Shown: in pieces, positions 51,576-60,578 of the stretch
Numbering within the stretch: position 1 is the stretch's first letter
How the letters are laid out: the number at the start of each line of letters is the position of its first letter
DNA from: Sporichthyaceae bacterium
GTDB lineage: Bacteria; Actinomycetota; Actinomycetes; Sporichthyales; Sporichthyaceae
NCBI GenBank assembly: GCA_036493475.1
Contig: DASXPS010000046.1
Span: forward strand, 1-64,000
Direction: 5' to 3'
DNA: 64,000 bases
Translations under genes and position numbers: made by a program
Notes under the pieces: generated by a model
Database searches by the model: none
Seen by the model: only the letters and a program-made list of their open reading frames with translations
What the model was told of the DNA's origin: nothing

Positions 51576-53026
51576 TGCGGCGACCGCGAGCGCGCGGCCG
51601 GATCCACGCGCCGCGCGGCGGCCACGATGCGCCGCGCGATGCGTGGGCGACCGGCCCAGTGCAGGTGCAGGTACGAGGCGTGCACATTGCCCACCACGTG
51701 GCCTTCCGCCCCGGCCGGTACCGCGCCCGGCACATCCGGGTCGGCCGCGGCCAACTGCCACGCGGGCGACGCACCGGCGGTGGGCAGACACCGGGTGCGG
51801 TGGAACTCGTGGCCGCGCAGCGTCTGGCCGGCCGCGCAGAGCACGGAATCGGTGGCCGCCACGGCGCGGCGGTAGCCCAACGTCAGTTTCCCGGTCATCT
51901 CGGCCTCGACGTCGAGCACACCGCACATCGGCGCGCCGTCCAGGCTCTCCGCCAGGTAGAGCAGCCCGGCGCACTCCGCGAGCACCACACCCCCGGACGC
52001 GGCCAGGTCCGCGATGTCCTGGCGGAGTTTTTCGTTGTCGGACAGGGCTTTCGCGTACATCTCGGGGAAGCCGCCGCCAATCACCACACCCACCGTGCCG
52101 GGCGGCAGCGCCTCGTCCCGGCAGGGGTCGAAGGTGACCACCTCGGCGCCGGCCGCGGCCAATAACTCGACGTGCTCGTGATAGCTGAAGGTGAAGGCGG
52201 GCCCACCGGCGACCGCGATGCGTGGCCGGGCGCTGTGGTACCCGCGGGGCAGCGGGCCGACCTCCAGGTGCGGGTCCCAGGGCCGCGCGGACAACCGCGG
52301 GGCGCCCGCGGCCAGGGCCAACACCGCATCGATGTCCACCCCACGGGCGACCACCTCGCCCGCCGCGGCCACCGCCGCCTCGGCATCGGCCGAACGCTCG
52401 GCCACCGGCACCAGGCCCAGGTGCCGGGACGGCACCGCGACCCGGTCGTCGCGGCGCAGCACGCCGAGCACCGGCATCTTCAGCGACGCCAGGGCATCCC
52501 GCAGCAGATGCTCGTGCCGGTCGGAGGCAACCCGGTTGAGCACCACACCGCCGATGCGCACCCGCGGGTCGTAGGAGGCGAACCCGTGTACCAGGGCGGC
52601 CACCGACCGGGACTGCGACGCGGCGTCCACGACCAGCAGCACCGGGGCGTTGAGCAGCCGGGCGACGTGCGCGGTCGAGGCAAAGTCATCGACGCCCGCA
52701 GCACCCCCGCCCACCCCGTCGAACAACCCCATCACGCCCTCGATCACCGCAACCTGCGCGGTGGCCGAGCCGTGCAGGAACAGCGCGGGGATGGCGCGCT
52801 CGCTGGTCAGCCAGGCGTCGAGGTTGCGCGCCGGACGACCCGCGGCCAGCCCGAGATAACCGGGGTCGATGTAATCCGGGCCGACCTTGTGCGCCGAGAC
52901 GGCGAACCCGCGGGCGCGGATCGCGGCGACCAGACCGGTGGCCACCGTGGTCTTGCCCTGCCCACTGGCGGGCGCGGCCACCACCACCCGTGGAGCGCCG
53001 CCCGGCGCCGGGACCAGGATTGTCAT
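51572..53026 (-). CDS. cobB: Cobyrinic acid a,c-diamide synthase CobB
   Basis: A 484-aa glutamine-dependent amidase (CobB/CbiA) that amidates side chains a and c of (hydrogeno)byrinic acid using ATP. The N-terminal P-loop-like APASGQGKTTVATGL and HKVGPDYIDPGYL form the ATPase domain. The C-terminal class I glutaminase domain contains VLAECAGLLYL with the nucleophile Cys. Length is standard. The order cobO-cobB-...-cysG matches the mycobacterial locus. Confidence 0.95.
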   Translation of the reverse strand: MTILVPAPGGAPRVVVAAPASGQGKTTVATGLVAAIRARGFAVSAHKVGPDYIDPGYLGLAAGRPARNLDAWLTSERAIPALFLHGSATAQVAVIEGVMGLFDGVGGGAAGVDDFASTAHVARLLNAPVLLVVDAASQSRSVAALVHGFASYDPRVRIGGVVLNRVASDRHEHLLRDALASLKMPVLGVLRRDDRVAVPSRHLGLVPVAERSADAEAAVAAAGEVVARGVDIDAVLALAAGAPRLSARPWDPHLEVGPLPRGYHSARPRIAVAGGPAFTFSYHEHVELLAAAGAEVVTFDPCRDEALPPGTVGVVIGGGFPEMYAKALSDNEKLRQDIADLAASGGVVLAECAGLLYLAESLDGAPMCGVLDVEAEMTGKLTLGYRRAVAATDSVLCAAGQTLRGHEFHRTRCLPTAGASPAWQLAAADPDVPGAVPAGAEGHVVGNVHASYLHLHWAGRPRIARRIVAAARRVDPAARSRSPQ

Positions 53027-53033
53027 CGCTGCC

Positions 53034-53648
53034 TCACCATTCGATGCCTCGCTGGCCCTTGCGCCCGACGTCCATCGGGTGCTTCACCTTCGTCATCTCG
53101 GTGACCAGGTCGGCCGCGTTGACCAGGTCCGGGTGCGCGTTGCGCCCGGTGATCACCACGTGTTGGCGGCCCGGCCGGTCGCGCAGGGTCGCGACCACGT
53201 CCGCCACGTCCACCCAACCCCACTTCATCGGATAGGTGAACTCATCGAGCACGTACAGTTCGTGCGCCTGCGCGGCCAGCCGCCGTTTGATCTCCGCCCA
53301 GCCCTCGGCGGCGTCCGCGGCGTGGTCGGCCTCGCTGCCCTCGCGGCGCGACCAGGACCATCCGGCGCCCATCTTGTGCCACTGGACCGGACCGCCCTCG
53401 CCGGTCTGCTCGTGCAGCCGGCCCAGCGCGGTGAGTGCACCCTCCTCGCCGACCTTCCAGCGGGCGCTCTTCACGAACTGGAAAACGCCGATCGACCAGC
53501 CGGCGTTCCAGGCGCGCAGCGCCAAGCCGAACGCGGCGGTGGATTTCCCCTTGTTCTCCCCGGTGTGCACGATCAACAAGGGCTGCTCGCGCCGCTGACG
53601 GGTCGTCAGACCGTCGTCGGGGATGACCACCGGGGTGCCCTGTGGCAT
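53034..53648 (-). CDS. cobO: Cob(I)yrinic acid a,c-diamide adenosyltransferase CobO
   Basis: A 204-aa ATP:corrinoid adenosyltransferase that adds the 5'-deoxyadenosyl upper ligand. The P-loop GENKGKSTAAFG, the FQFVKSARWKVGEE segment, LDEFTYPMKWGW and VVITGRNAHPDLV are all family features. It begins on the last base of the chelatase gene (overlap) and ends 7 bp before cobB. A CTGACG-GGT-CGTCAG palindrome lies in its first codons (LTTRQ). Confidence 0.96.
   Translation of the reverse strand: MPQGTPVVIPDDGLTTRQRREQPLLIVHTGENKGKSTAAFGLALRAWNAGWSIGVFQFVKSARWKVGEEGALTALGRLHEQTGEGGPVQWHKMGAGWSWSRREGSEADHAADAAEGWAEIKRRLAAQAHELYVLDEFTYPMKWGWVDVADVVATLRDRPGRQHVVITGRNAHPDLVNAADLVTEMTKVKHPMDVGRKGQRGIEW
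53595..53609. repeat. CTGACG-GGT-CGTCAG palindrome in cobO
   Basis: Perfect 6-bp arms with a 3-nt spacer, inside the 5' end of cobO, about 40 bases after its start codon. It is a member of the family described at 14072. Confidence 0.65.
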
Positions 53649-55642
53649 CAGGCCACCACCCCTCGACGATCTCCACGCAGGTCCGCGACCAGGCTCCGCA
53701 GGCCGTCGGCGGCCAGCTCGTCCAGGCGCACCAGGGTGGCGTCGAGTTCGGTGGCGATCGCAGCGGCCAGGCCGAGTCGCACCGGTCCGGACTCGCAGTC
53801 CACCACCACCGCGGCCACGTCGTCGATCGCCAACCCCGCGGCGGCTCGCTGCGCGGCGCGCACCGGGTCCGGGCCGACGTTGCCCCGCCCGTCGGAGAGC
53901 AGCACCAGCAGCGGCGCCCGCGACGGGTCCCGGCGACGTTCCACCTCGAGCACCTGACGAGCCGTCAGCAGCCCGGCGGCCAAGGGGGTTCGCCCACCCG
54001 AGGGCAGCGAGCGCAGCCGCGCCGCACCGGCCTCCACCGACGAGGTGGGCGGCAGGGTGACGGTGGCGCCGGTACCGCGGAAGGTGACCAGCCCGACCTT
54101 GTCCCGGCGCTGGTAGGCGTCCAGCAGCAGGGAGAGCACCGCAGCCTTCACCGCGGACATCCGGGCCCGCGCGCCCATCGACCCCGACGCGTCCACGCAG
54201 AACAGCACCAGGTTGCCCACCCGACCCTCGCGGCGGGCCTCGCGCAGATCGCCGGCGCGCAACCGCAGTGGGGTGCCCGCCGCCCGGCCACGTTCACGTT
54301 GGTGCAGGGCCGCAGCCCGCACGGTGGCGGCCAGATGCAACCCGGCCGCATCCACCGGGCCGACCGGTCGCCGATCTCCGACGGTGCGCCCGAGCGTGGT
54401 CGGACCCGGCGAACGACGGCCGGGCGGACCCGGCGTGCCGCGCCGGGTGGCCAGCAGCCGCGGGCGGAACGGCGCCCCGACCGGCGCCACGTCCTCCGGC
54501 GCCGGGCCGGAGCTGCCCGTCTGCTCGCCGGGACCCGCGCCATCGGCGCCGTCCGCGGGCGGCGGGGGGGCACCGCCGCCGTCGGGATCCGGATCCGGGG
54601 GTGGCGGATCGCCCAGCGCCTCGTCCAGGCGCTCGGAGTCCACACCGGGGGCGTCGAACGGGTCGCGGCGACGCCGGTGCGGCAACGCCAGCGCCGCGGC
54701 GGCCCGTACATCGTCCACGGTCACCGCGGCGCGGCCGTGCCAGGCGGCGTGCGCCCGCGCCGCCCGGGCGGTGACCAGGTCGGCCCGCATGCCGTCCACG
54801 TCGAACGCCGCGCACACCCGGGCAATGCGCTCCAGCTCCTCATCGGGCAACTCGACCGCGCCCACCAGCGCCCGGGCCCGCTCGATGCGTGCCGCGAACG
54901 CGGCGTCCTCAGCGGCCCAGGCGGCGGCGAAACCCGCCGGGTCGGCCTCGGCGGCCAACCCGCGACGAACCACCTCGGCGCGCACGGCCGGGTCCCGGCT
55001 GGCCGCGACCTGCACGGTCAACCCGAAACGGTCGAGCAGTTGCGGGCGCAGCTCCCCCTCCTCCGGGTTCATGGTCCCCACCAAGAGGAAACGCGCGGCG
55101 TGCGAGACGGACACGCCCTCACGCTCCACGTGCGCGCGGCCCATCGCGGCGGCGTCCAGCAACACGTCCACCAGGTGGTCGTGCAGCAGGTTCACCTCGT
55201 CGACGTAGAGCACGCCGCGGTGCGCGTCGGCCAACAGGCCCGGCGAGAACGCGCTCTCCCCCGCGGCCAGCGCGCGCTCCAGGTCAAGCGCGCCGACGAC
55301 CCGGTCCTCGGCGGCGCCCACCGGCAGCTCCACCAACCGGGCGCGGCGCTCGACGGCGTCCGCGACGGCCGGGTGCGGGCCGTCGGGGCAGGTCGGATCG
55401 GGGGTGTCGGGGTCACAGGCGAAGCGGCAGTCGGCCACCACCGCCACCGTCGGCAGCAGCGCGGCCAGCGCCCGGACCGCGGTGGATTTCGCGGTGCCCT
55501 TCTCCCCGCGGACCAACACCCCGCCGATGCCCGGCGCCACCGCGTTCAGGGCCAGCGCGAGCTTGAGGTCGTCCATGCCGACCACCGCGGAGAACGGGAA
55601 CCCGCTGGTCGCCACCCGCGCCGGGGAGATCTCAACACCCAA
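53648..55642 (-). CDS. Magnesium-chelatase-like fused ChlI/ChlD subunit (putative cobaltochelatase partner)
   Basis: A 664-aa fusion. The AAA+ ChlI-like half contains GEKGTAKST (Walker A), [10 protein letters not shown] (Walker B) and [20 protein letters not shown]. An acidic-proline linker (about 345-400) leads to a ChlD-like von Willebrand A domain with the MIDAS motif [12 protein letters not shown]. In actinobacteria such proteins lie beside cobO-cobB (as Rv2850c) and are thought to work with CobN in cobalt insertion; CobN is not in the window. TTG 55642 has GGGAG 9 nt upstream; GTG 55615 is an alternative start. Confidence 0.88.
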   Translation of the reverse strand: MGVEISPARVATSGFPFSAVVGMDDLKLALALNAVAPGIGGVLVRGEKGTAKSTAVRALAALLPTVAVVADCRFACDPDTPDPTCPDGPHPAVADAVERRARLVELPVGAAEDRVVGALDLERALAAGESAFSPGLLADAHRGVLYVDEVNLLHDHLVDVLLDAAAMGRAHVEREGVSVSHAARFLLVGTMNPEEGELRPQLLDRFGLTVQVAASRDPAVRAEVVRRGLAAEADPAGFAAAWAAEDAAFAARIERARALVGAVELPDEELERIARVCAAFDVDGMRADLVTARAARAHAAWHGRAAVTVDDVRAAAALALPHRRRRDPFDAPGVDSERLDEALGDPPPPDPDPDGGGAPPPPADGADGAGPGEQTGSSGPAPEDVAPVGAPFRPRLLATRRGTPGPPGRRSPGPTTLGRTVGDRRPVGPVDAAGLHLAATVRAAALHQRERGRAAGTPLRLRAGDLREARREGRVGNLVLFCVDASGSMGARARMSAVKAAVLSLLLDAYQRRDKVGLVTFRGTGATVTLPPTSSVEAGAARLRSLPSGGRTPLAAGLLTARQVLEVERRRDPSRAPLLVLLSDGRGNVGPDPVRAAQRAAAGLAIDDVAAVVVDCESGPVRLGLAAAIATELDATLVRLDELAADGLRSLVADLRGDRRGVVA
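53954..53968. repeat. CTGACG-AGC-CGTCAG palindrome in the chelatase gene
   Basis: Perfect 6-bp arms with a 3-nt spacer inside coding sequence (residues LTAR). It is a member of the family described at 14072. Confidence 0.65.
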
Positions 55643-55684
55643 CGCGACCGCTCCCGTCCGTACCCGCCACCACCGGCGGCGGCC

Positions 55685-55707
55685 CCCAGGCTTTCACACC
55701 CCCTGGG
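55685..55707 (-). terminator. Small hairpin between the Rrf2 gene and the chelatase gene
   Basis: CCCAGG and CCTGGG form a 6-bp stem around an 11-nt loop. It lies in the 132-bp gap after the Rrf2 stop and before the chelatase start, both on the minus strand. It could terminate the Rrf2 transcript or be part of the cob leader. I looked for a cobalamin riboswitch here and did not find its B12 box. Confidence 0.35.
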
Positions 55708-55774
55708 TGCCGAATCCGGCGCGAGACCTCAGCGCCACGTCCGTCAGGGGATCCCGCCGCAGCGTGCGCCATGG

Positions 55775-56230
55775 TCAGCGGCGATGCCACGCTCCCGCGT
55801 CGCGGGTCAGCTCGGTGGCGGTATCCGGCAGCGTCTTGGCCACCAGGTGCGCGATGGTGATCTGCTCCAGCACCTGGCGCAGGCCCACCCGCACCGCGAT
55901 CCAGACCTGCTGCAGGGACTCCGCCGAGCCGGTGTAGCTGACGTCCTCCGGCGGCAGGCCGTGCACCCGCACCAGCGGGCCGTCCACCGCCCGGATCACG
56001 TCGGCAATTGAGACCGCGCCGGGGTCGGTGAGCAGCACCCAGCCACCGGCCTGCCCGCGTTGGCTGGCCAGGATCCCGGCCCGGCGCAGATCGGCGAGCA
56101 CGGAGAGCAGGAAGTCGCGCGGGATGTCCTGCGCGGCGGAAATGGCCTCGGCCGAGCGCGGGCCGCCGGGGGACGCCGCGATCTCGATCAGGGCGCGCAC
56201 GGCGTAGTCCACCTTCGCCGAGATCTTCAC
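55775..56230 (-). CDS. Rrf2-family transcriptional regulator without cluster cysteines
   Basis: A 151-aa winged-helix regulator. KVDYAVRALIEIA is the Rrf2 N-terminus, IPRDFLLSVLADLRRAGIL is the recognition region, and GQAGGWVLL is the wing. The IscR/NsrR/CymR family usually binds iron-sulfur clusters through three Cys between residues about 90 and 110; this protein contains no cysteine at all. It must therefore sense something else, or be controlled by abundance. Position upstream of the cobalt chelatase and cob genes suggests it may regulate them, which is inference. Confidence 0.9.
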   Translation of the reverse strand: MKISAKVDYAVRALIEIAASPGGPRSAEAISAAQDIPRDFLLSVLADLRRAGILASQRGQAGGWVLLTDPGAVSIADVIRAVDGPLVRVHGLPPEDVSYTGSAESLQQVWIAVRVGLRQVLEQITIAHLVAKTLPDTATELTRDAGAWHRR

Positions 56231-56338
56231 CTGAGCCCTCTCACCACGGAGAAAGTATCCCCCCGCTGTGCGCCGAGTGTGCAGCTAAGCATGCAGTACC
56301 GGCCGGTATGGGTGCTCAACTTCAGACTCGCGCAGACG

Positions 56339-56373
56339 TGCGCACCCCCGGACTGGATGTCCGGGGGTGCGCA
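56339..56373 (-). terminator. Strong hairpin after the Gln/Asn-rich protein gene
   Basis: TGCGCACCCCCGGAC and its exact complement form a perfect 15-bp stem with a 5-nt loop, 19 nt beyond the stop at 56392. It is the strongest terminator-like structure in the window, although no U-tract follows. The rest of the 56231-56391 gap has no gene. Confidence 0.75.
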
Positions 56374-56391
56374 GAGCCGTGCTGTGGTTTG

Positions 56392-57561
56392 TCAGCCGCC
56401 GCCGCCGCCGCCACCGCCGCCGCCGTCACCGCCGCCGGACCATTTGCCGCCCCAGTCACCCGGGTCGTCCCAGTCGCCGCGGTGGCTGCGCTGGCCTTTG
56501 TGGCCCTTGCCCCGGTCGCCGCGGTCGCCGCGGTCGGAGTAGTCGCCGTGGCGCTTGTGGTGCCCGGAGTGCCGGCCACGCCGCTCGTCCGGCATCTGCG
56601 GGGTCAGCTGACCCGCCGCATGTGACGGGTCCACGTTGAACGGGCCCGAGTCGTTGCCGTCCTGATCGCCGCGGCCGTTGTCGCGGTTGCTGTTGTCGTC
56701 GGACTGACCACTGCGGCCGTTGCCGTTGTTGTTGTCGTCCGACTGACCATTGCGGTGGTTGTCGTTGTTGTTGTCCGACTGATCGTCGTTGCCGTTGTCG
56801 CCCCGACCGTTGTTGTCGTCGTTGCTCGGCTTGCTCTGCGACTGCCGGTTGTCGCCGTGGTTGTTGCCGTCCTGCGACTGGTTGTTGGCACCCTGCTGGC
56901 CGTTGTCCGGCGTGCTCTTGTCGCCCTGCTGGGACTGCGTCGGCGTCTGCTCGGTCGCCGCCGGGCTCTGCTGCTGCTGGTCGCCCTGCTGGTTGTCGCC
57001 CTGCCGGTTGTTGCCCTGCTGCTGCGCGTTGCCCTGCTGGTTGTTGCCCTGCTGTGGGTTGCCCTGCTGCTGTCCGGCGCCCTTCTCCGGGCCGGGCTGG
57101 TTCTGGTCGCCCTGCTGGTGGGTGATCGAACTCGGGTCGAAGCCCGCAATCGTCGGCGGCGCCTCGGCGCCCGGTTGGTCGCCGGCCTGCTGAGCGCCGC
57201 CCTGCTGAGCGCCGCCCTGGTCGCCACCCTGCTGGTCGCCGCCCTGATCGCCCTGACCGGACGGCAGCAGGCCGGTGTCAGCCAGCGGGTTGTCGCTCTG
57301 ACTCCCCTGACCCTGGTCCCCCTGGCCGGACGGGTCCAGGCCGGTACCCGGGAACGGACTGTCGGTCGGCCCCTGGGGCTGGCTCTGGTCGCCAGTGCCC
57401 TGCGGTGGGACCGCGACGGGTGGCACTGACGGCGAGGGCACGTTCCCGGCCTGCGCCAGCGGTGCTTCGCTGTGCACGCCCTGCGCGCCCGCCAGCGACG
57501 GCGCGGCCGCCAGCACCAGACCGGCTCCCATCGCCATCCAGAGGCGGCGTGTTTTGAACAT
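56392..57561 (-). CDS. Secreted low-complexity protein rich in Gln, Asn, Asp and Gly
   Basis: A 389-aa protein. It has a signal peptide (MFKTRRLWMAMGAGLVLAAAPSLAGA) and then an almost entirely disordered chain. A Pro/Gly/Gln region (GDQSQPQG, SGQGDQG) comes first, then Gln-rich units (QQGN, QQGD), Asn/Asp-rich units (DDNNG, DNNND), a basic RGD/HKRH region, and an end of ten consecutive Gly. There is no cysteine in the mature part. GAGGGGATGGGG precedes ATG 57561. Repetitive codons resemble collapsed duplications. It may be a cell-surface or matrix component or metal-binding through Asp/His; no family is recognised. Confidence 0.75.
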   Translation of the reverse strand: MFKTRRLWMAMGAGLVLAAAPSLAGAQGVHSEAPLAQAGNVPSPSVPPVAVPPQGTGDQSQPQGPTDSPFPGTGLDPSGQGDQGQGSQSDNPLADTGLLPSGQGDQGGDQQGGDQGGAQQGGAQQAGDQPGAEAPPTIAGFDPSSITHQQGDQNQPGPEKGAGQQQGNPQQGNNQQGNAQQQGNNRQGDNQQGDQQQQSPAATEQTPTQSQQGDKSTPDNGQQGANNQSQDGNNHGDNRQSQSKPSNDDNNGRGDNGNDDQSDNNNDNHRNGQSDDNNNGNGRSGQSDDNSNRDNGRGDQDGNDSGPFNVDPSHAAGQLTPQMPDERRGRHSGHHKRHGDYSDRGDRGDRGKGHKGQRSHRGDWDDPGDWGGKWSGGGDGGGGGGGGGG

Positions 57562-57604
57562 GTCCCCATCCCCTCGTCCCGAGGCGGGGTCGAACCTCCC
57601 CACC

Positions 57605-57637
57605 CAGTGGTGCACAAGTGAAGCCCATATACCACTG
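57605..57637 (-). promoter_or_regulatory. Dyad upstream of the Gln/Asn-rich protein gene
   Basis: CAGTGGT (57605-57611) and ACCACTG (57631-57637) are perfect inverted arms with a 19-nt spacer. The spacer contains TATATG (read GTATAT on the minus strand), a possible -10. It lies 45-75 nt upstream of the start. An operator or leader hairpin is possible. Confidence 0.35.
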
Positions 57638-57669
57638 AGATTCGTGATGAAACGCCGGTGGGTCGTTCA

Positions 57670-59166
57670 CTACTCCTGAAGGCGGACGACCAGCGTGGGC
57701 AGGTCGCCCGGCACACCGCGGGCCAGCAGCGCGTCCAGCGCGGCCGTGTCCAGGTGCTCGGTGACCAGGTCGGCCAGGGCATCCAGGCGGGCCTCGCGGA
57801 CCGCGGCAAAGGCCACCGGCGCCCCCAGCCGGTACGAGCGCCCGGCCAGCGCCGCGACCTCGGAGAGGAACGCCCGCCGGAAGCCGTCGGACTCCAGCAG
57901 GCCGTGCCAGGTGGTGCCGCAGACCGGGCCGGCGCGGGTGCCGCCGGGGAAATCCGCACTGCCGGGGTTCGCGGTGACCACGCCATGGTGGATCTCGTAA
58001 CCGGCTACCGGGTGACCGTCGGCCCTTCCGGCAACGCGGCGAACCACCTTGTCCGGCCCGAAGCGCACCGTGCACGGCAGCAGCCCCAGGCCGGCGACCT
58101 CGCCGGCGCGGGACTCCACGTCGTCGATGATGCTGCGCGCCAGCATCTGGTAGCCACCGCAGATGCCGAGCACCGGACGACCGGCAGCGGCGTGCGCGCT
58201 CACCGCCGCGGCCAGGCCGCGCTCGTGCAACCAGGTCAGGTCGGCCACCGTGGCCTTGCTCCCCGGCAGGATGACCAAGTCGGCGTCCACCAGATCGGCC
58301 GGGTCGTCGACCCAACCGACGCACACACCCGGTTCGGCGGCCAACGGGTCGGCGTCGGTGAGATTGGAGATGCGGGGCAGCCGCACCACCGCCACCCGCA
58401 GCTCATCCGGCCCGCCCGCGGCCGGGCCGGGACGGCCGCGGGCATCCAGCGCGAGGGAGTCCTCCACGTCCATCCACAGGTCCGACCGCCAGGGAAGCAC
58501 GCCGTACACCTGACGTCCGGTCATCTGCTGCAGGCCGGTCAGGCCCGGCGCGAGCAGCGCCGGGTCGCCGCGGAACTTGTTCACCACGAAGCCGGCGATC
58601 AGTGCCTGGTCGGCGGGTTCGAGCACGGCCAGCGTGCCGAACATGGCGGCCAGCACGCCGCCGCGGTCGATGTCGCCGACCACGATCGTGGGCAGGCCGG
58701 CCGCGCGGGCCAGGCCCATGTTCGCGATGTCGTCGGCGCGCAGGTTGATCTCCGCCGGGCTGCCCGCGCCCTCGCAGATCACCACGTCGAACCGGGCGCG
58801 CAGCTCCGCCAGCGCCTCCTGCACCGCGTCGAACAGTTGCGGTTTGAGCTCGCGATAAGTCATCGCGGTGACGTTGCCGATGGCTTTTCCGCGCAGCACC
58901 ACCTGCGAGCTGCGGTCGGAATTCGGCTTGAGCAGTACCGGGTTCAGCGCGGTTTCCAGGTCGATGCCGGCCGCGGCGGCCTGCATGGCCTGCGCCCGGC
59001 CGATCTCCCCGCCGTCGGCGGTGACCGCGGAGTTGTTCGACATGTTCTGTGCTTTGAACGGGGCCACGCTGATGCCGCGCCGGTGCAGCCACCGGCACAA
59101 CCCGGCGACCAGCACGCTCTTACCGGCGTCCGAGGACGTGCCGGCTACCAGCAACCCGCCACTCAT
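57670..59166 (-). CDS. cobQ: Cobyric acid synthase CobQ
   Basis: A 498-aa glutamine amidotransferase that amidates the b, d, e and g side chains of adenosyl-cobyrinic diamide. [17 protein letters not shown] (P-loop-like) and KAQNMSNNS mark the N-terminal domain; [10 protein letters not shown] contains the glutaminase Cys in the C-terminal domain. ATG 59166 overlaps the cobD stop and gives the standard N-terminus; sequence upstream in this frame belongs to cobD. The two form an operon separate from the cobO group by the Rrf2 and Gln/Asn-rich genes. Confidence 0.95.
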   Translation of the reverse strand: MSGGLLVAGTSSDAGKSVLVAGLCRWLHRRGISVAPFKAQNMSNNSAVTADGGEIGRAQAMQAAAAGIDLETALNPVLLKPNSDRSSQVVLRGKAIGNVTAMTYRELKPQLFDAVQEALAELRARFDVVICEGAGSPAEINLRADDIANMGLARAAGLPTIVVGDIDRGGVLAAMFGTLAVLEPADQALIAGFVVNKFRGDPALLAPGLTGLQQMTGRQVYGVLPWRSDLWMDVEDSLALDARGRPGPAAGGPDELRVAVVRLPRISNLTDADPLAAEPGVCVGWVDDPADLVDADLVILPGSKATVADLTWLHERGLAAAVSAHAAAGRPVLGICGGYQMLARSIIDDVESRAGEVAGLGLLPCTVRFGPDKVVRRVAGRADGHPVAGYEIHHGVVTANPGSADFPGGTRAGPVCGTTWHGLLESDGFRRAFLSEVAALAGRSYRLGAPVAFAAVREARLDALADLVTEHLDTAALDALLARGVPGDLPTLVVRLQE

Positions 59167-60107
59167 GCCCGCGCTCCGGCAGCCACTACGGCCAGGCCCG
59201 CGGCGGCGGCCCCGACCAGCCGGGACAGCCGCACCGCCCGACCGATGTCGGCGGGCTGCGGCGCCCGTCCGGATGCGTTGAGCAGCGGGCGGTCCTCGAC
59301 GTAGCCGGGATAGCTGTTGCTGCCGCCCAACCGCACACCCAGCGCGCCCGCCGCTGCTGCCTCGCACCAGCCGGCGTTCGGGCTGGGGTGGGCGCCGCGG
59401 TCGGCCCGCAGTACTGCCACCGTCGCTGCCGGGGCACCGCCAACCCCCGGCGCGAGAGCGACGGTCAGCAGGCCGGTAAGTCGAGCGGGCAGCAGGTTCG
59501 CGACGTCGTCCAGCCGGGCGGCCGCGGTGCCGAACCGGCGATAGCGCTCGTCGCGGTAGCCGACCATGGCGTCCAAGGTGTTCACCGCTCGATAGCCCAG
59601 CAGGCCAGGCACCCCGGCCAACGCGCCCCAGCACAACGGCGCGACCACCGCGTCGCCGGTGTTCTCCGCCACCGACTCCACGGTGGCCCGGGCGAGCTCG
59701 GGTGCGCCCAGCCCGTCCGGGTTGCGGGCGCACAGATGCGAGAGCCGGGCCCGAGCGGCGGGCAGGTCGTCGCGGTCCAGGGCCGCGGCCATCGCGACGC
59801 CCTGCCGGGCCAGCGAGGTCCCGCCCAGCACCGTCCAGGTGGCCAGCGCGGTGCCGGCCATCCGGGCCAGCGGTCGGCCCGCGGTCACCCGTTCCACCGC
59901 GATCCCGAGCACCACCGGTCCGGCCACGGCCAGCGAGGTGTAGCCGAGTCCGGCGGCCCGGGAGTCCCGCCGACAGCGACGCTCCAGCCCGCCCGCCAGC
60001 CGACCGAATCCGGCCACCGGGTGCCCGCGCCGCGGGTCGGCGAACACCGCGTCGAGCAGGCAACCGACGGCCAACCCCAGCGCACGCGCCTTACTCCCCC
60101 GCGTCAC
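59163..60107 (-). CDS. cobD: Adenosylcobinamide-phosphate synthase CobD (CbiB)
   Basis: A 314-aa membrane protein that attaches aminopropanol (phosphate) to adenosylcobyric acid. [22 protein letters not shown], the [21 protein letters not shown] core and LGGSNSYPG near the end are family signatures, with several hydrophobic helices. GTG 60107 was chosen because GGAGGG lies about 5 nt upstream. ATGs at 60134 and 60146 would run into the divergent arfB gene. Its stop overlaps the cobQ start. Confidence 0.9.
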   Translation of the reverse strand: MTRGSKARALGLAVGCLLDAVFADPRRGHPVAGFGRLAGGLERRCRRDSRAAGLGYTSLAVAGPVVLGIAVERVTAGRPLARMAGTALATWTVLGGTSLARQGVAMAAALDRDDLPAARARLSHLCARNPDGLGAPELARATVESVAENTGDAVVAPLCWGALAGVPGLLGYRAVNTLDAMVGYRDERYRRFGTAAARLDDVANLLPARLTGLLTVALAPGVGGAPAATVAVLRADRGAHPSPNAGWCEAAAAGALGVRLGGSNSYPGYVEDRPLLNASGRAPQPADIGRAVRLSRLVGAAAAGLAVVAAGARA

Positions 60108-60132
60108 CGGTCCCTCCAACCTCCGCGCCGGC

Positions 60133-60567
60133 ATGCTGGCCCGCATGGCCGAGCCGATTCTGGTGGGATCCGTGATCATCCCCGAGGCCGACCTGAGTTG
60201 GCGATTCTCCCGGGCCTCCGGACCGGGTGGGCAGAGCGTCAACACCACCGACTCCCGGGTGGAGTTGGTCTTCGACCTGGCGGGCAGCACGGCGTTCTCG
60301 CCGACGCTGCACCGGCGCGCGCTGGCGCGCCTGGCCGATCGTTTGGTGGACGGCGCCGTGGTGGTGGTCGCCTCCGAGCATCGGTCCCAGTTGCGCAACC
60401 GGGACACGGCCCGGGAACGGCTGGCCGAGCTGCTCGCCGAGGCCACCGCGCCGCCGCCGAGGCCACGCCGGCCGACCAAACCCAGCGCCTCGGCCAAGGC
60501 ACGCCGGCTGGACGAGAAATCACGGCGTGGCCAGGTCAAGCGGCTGCGCCGCGACGTCGACGACTGA
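60133..60567 (+). CDS. arfB: Alternative ribosome-rescue factor / peptidyl-tRNA hydrolase ArfB
   Basis: A 144-aa class I release-factor-like protein without a stop-codon recognition domain. The catalytic GGQ is in SGPGGQSVNTTDSR, and the C-terminal basic tail (KARRLDEKSRRGQVKRLRRD) is the part that enters the empty mRNA channel of stalled ribosomes. The start is ATG 60133 or 60145; the latter gives MAEPILVG and better fits family length. No ribosome site is visible, so leaderless translation is possible. Its stop is in the palindrome at 60564. Confidence 0.9.
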   Translation: MLARMAEPILVGSVIIPEADLSWRFSRASGPGGQSVNTTDSRVELVFDLAGSTAFSPTLHRRALARLADRLVDGAVVVVASEHRSQLRNRDTARERLAELLAEATAPPPRPRRPTKPSASAKARRLDEKSRRGQVKRLRRDVDD

Positions 60568-60578
60568 CGCGACGTCAG
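60564..60578. repeat. CTGACG-CGA-CGTCAG palindrome joining convergent stops
   Basis: Perfect 6-bp arms with a 3-nt spacer. The left arm contains the arfB TGA (60565-60567) and the right arm the TCA stop (60575-60577) of the convergent transporter gene, the same geometry as at 39586. Confidence 0.75.

Noticed and set aside
55643-55774. Cobalamin riboswitch upstream of the chelatase-cobO operon
   Set aside because: A GGTGTGAAAGCC-like loop is present on the minus strand, but the B12 box and the rest of the conserved core are not seen.
57670-60063. Reading cobQ as a 797-residue protein
   Set aside because: The upstream 299 residues are the out-of-frame shadow of cobD. The ATG at 59166 gives the standard CobQ N-terminus and overlaps the cobD stop.
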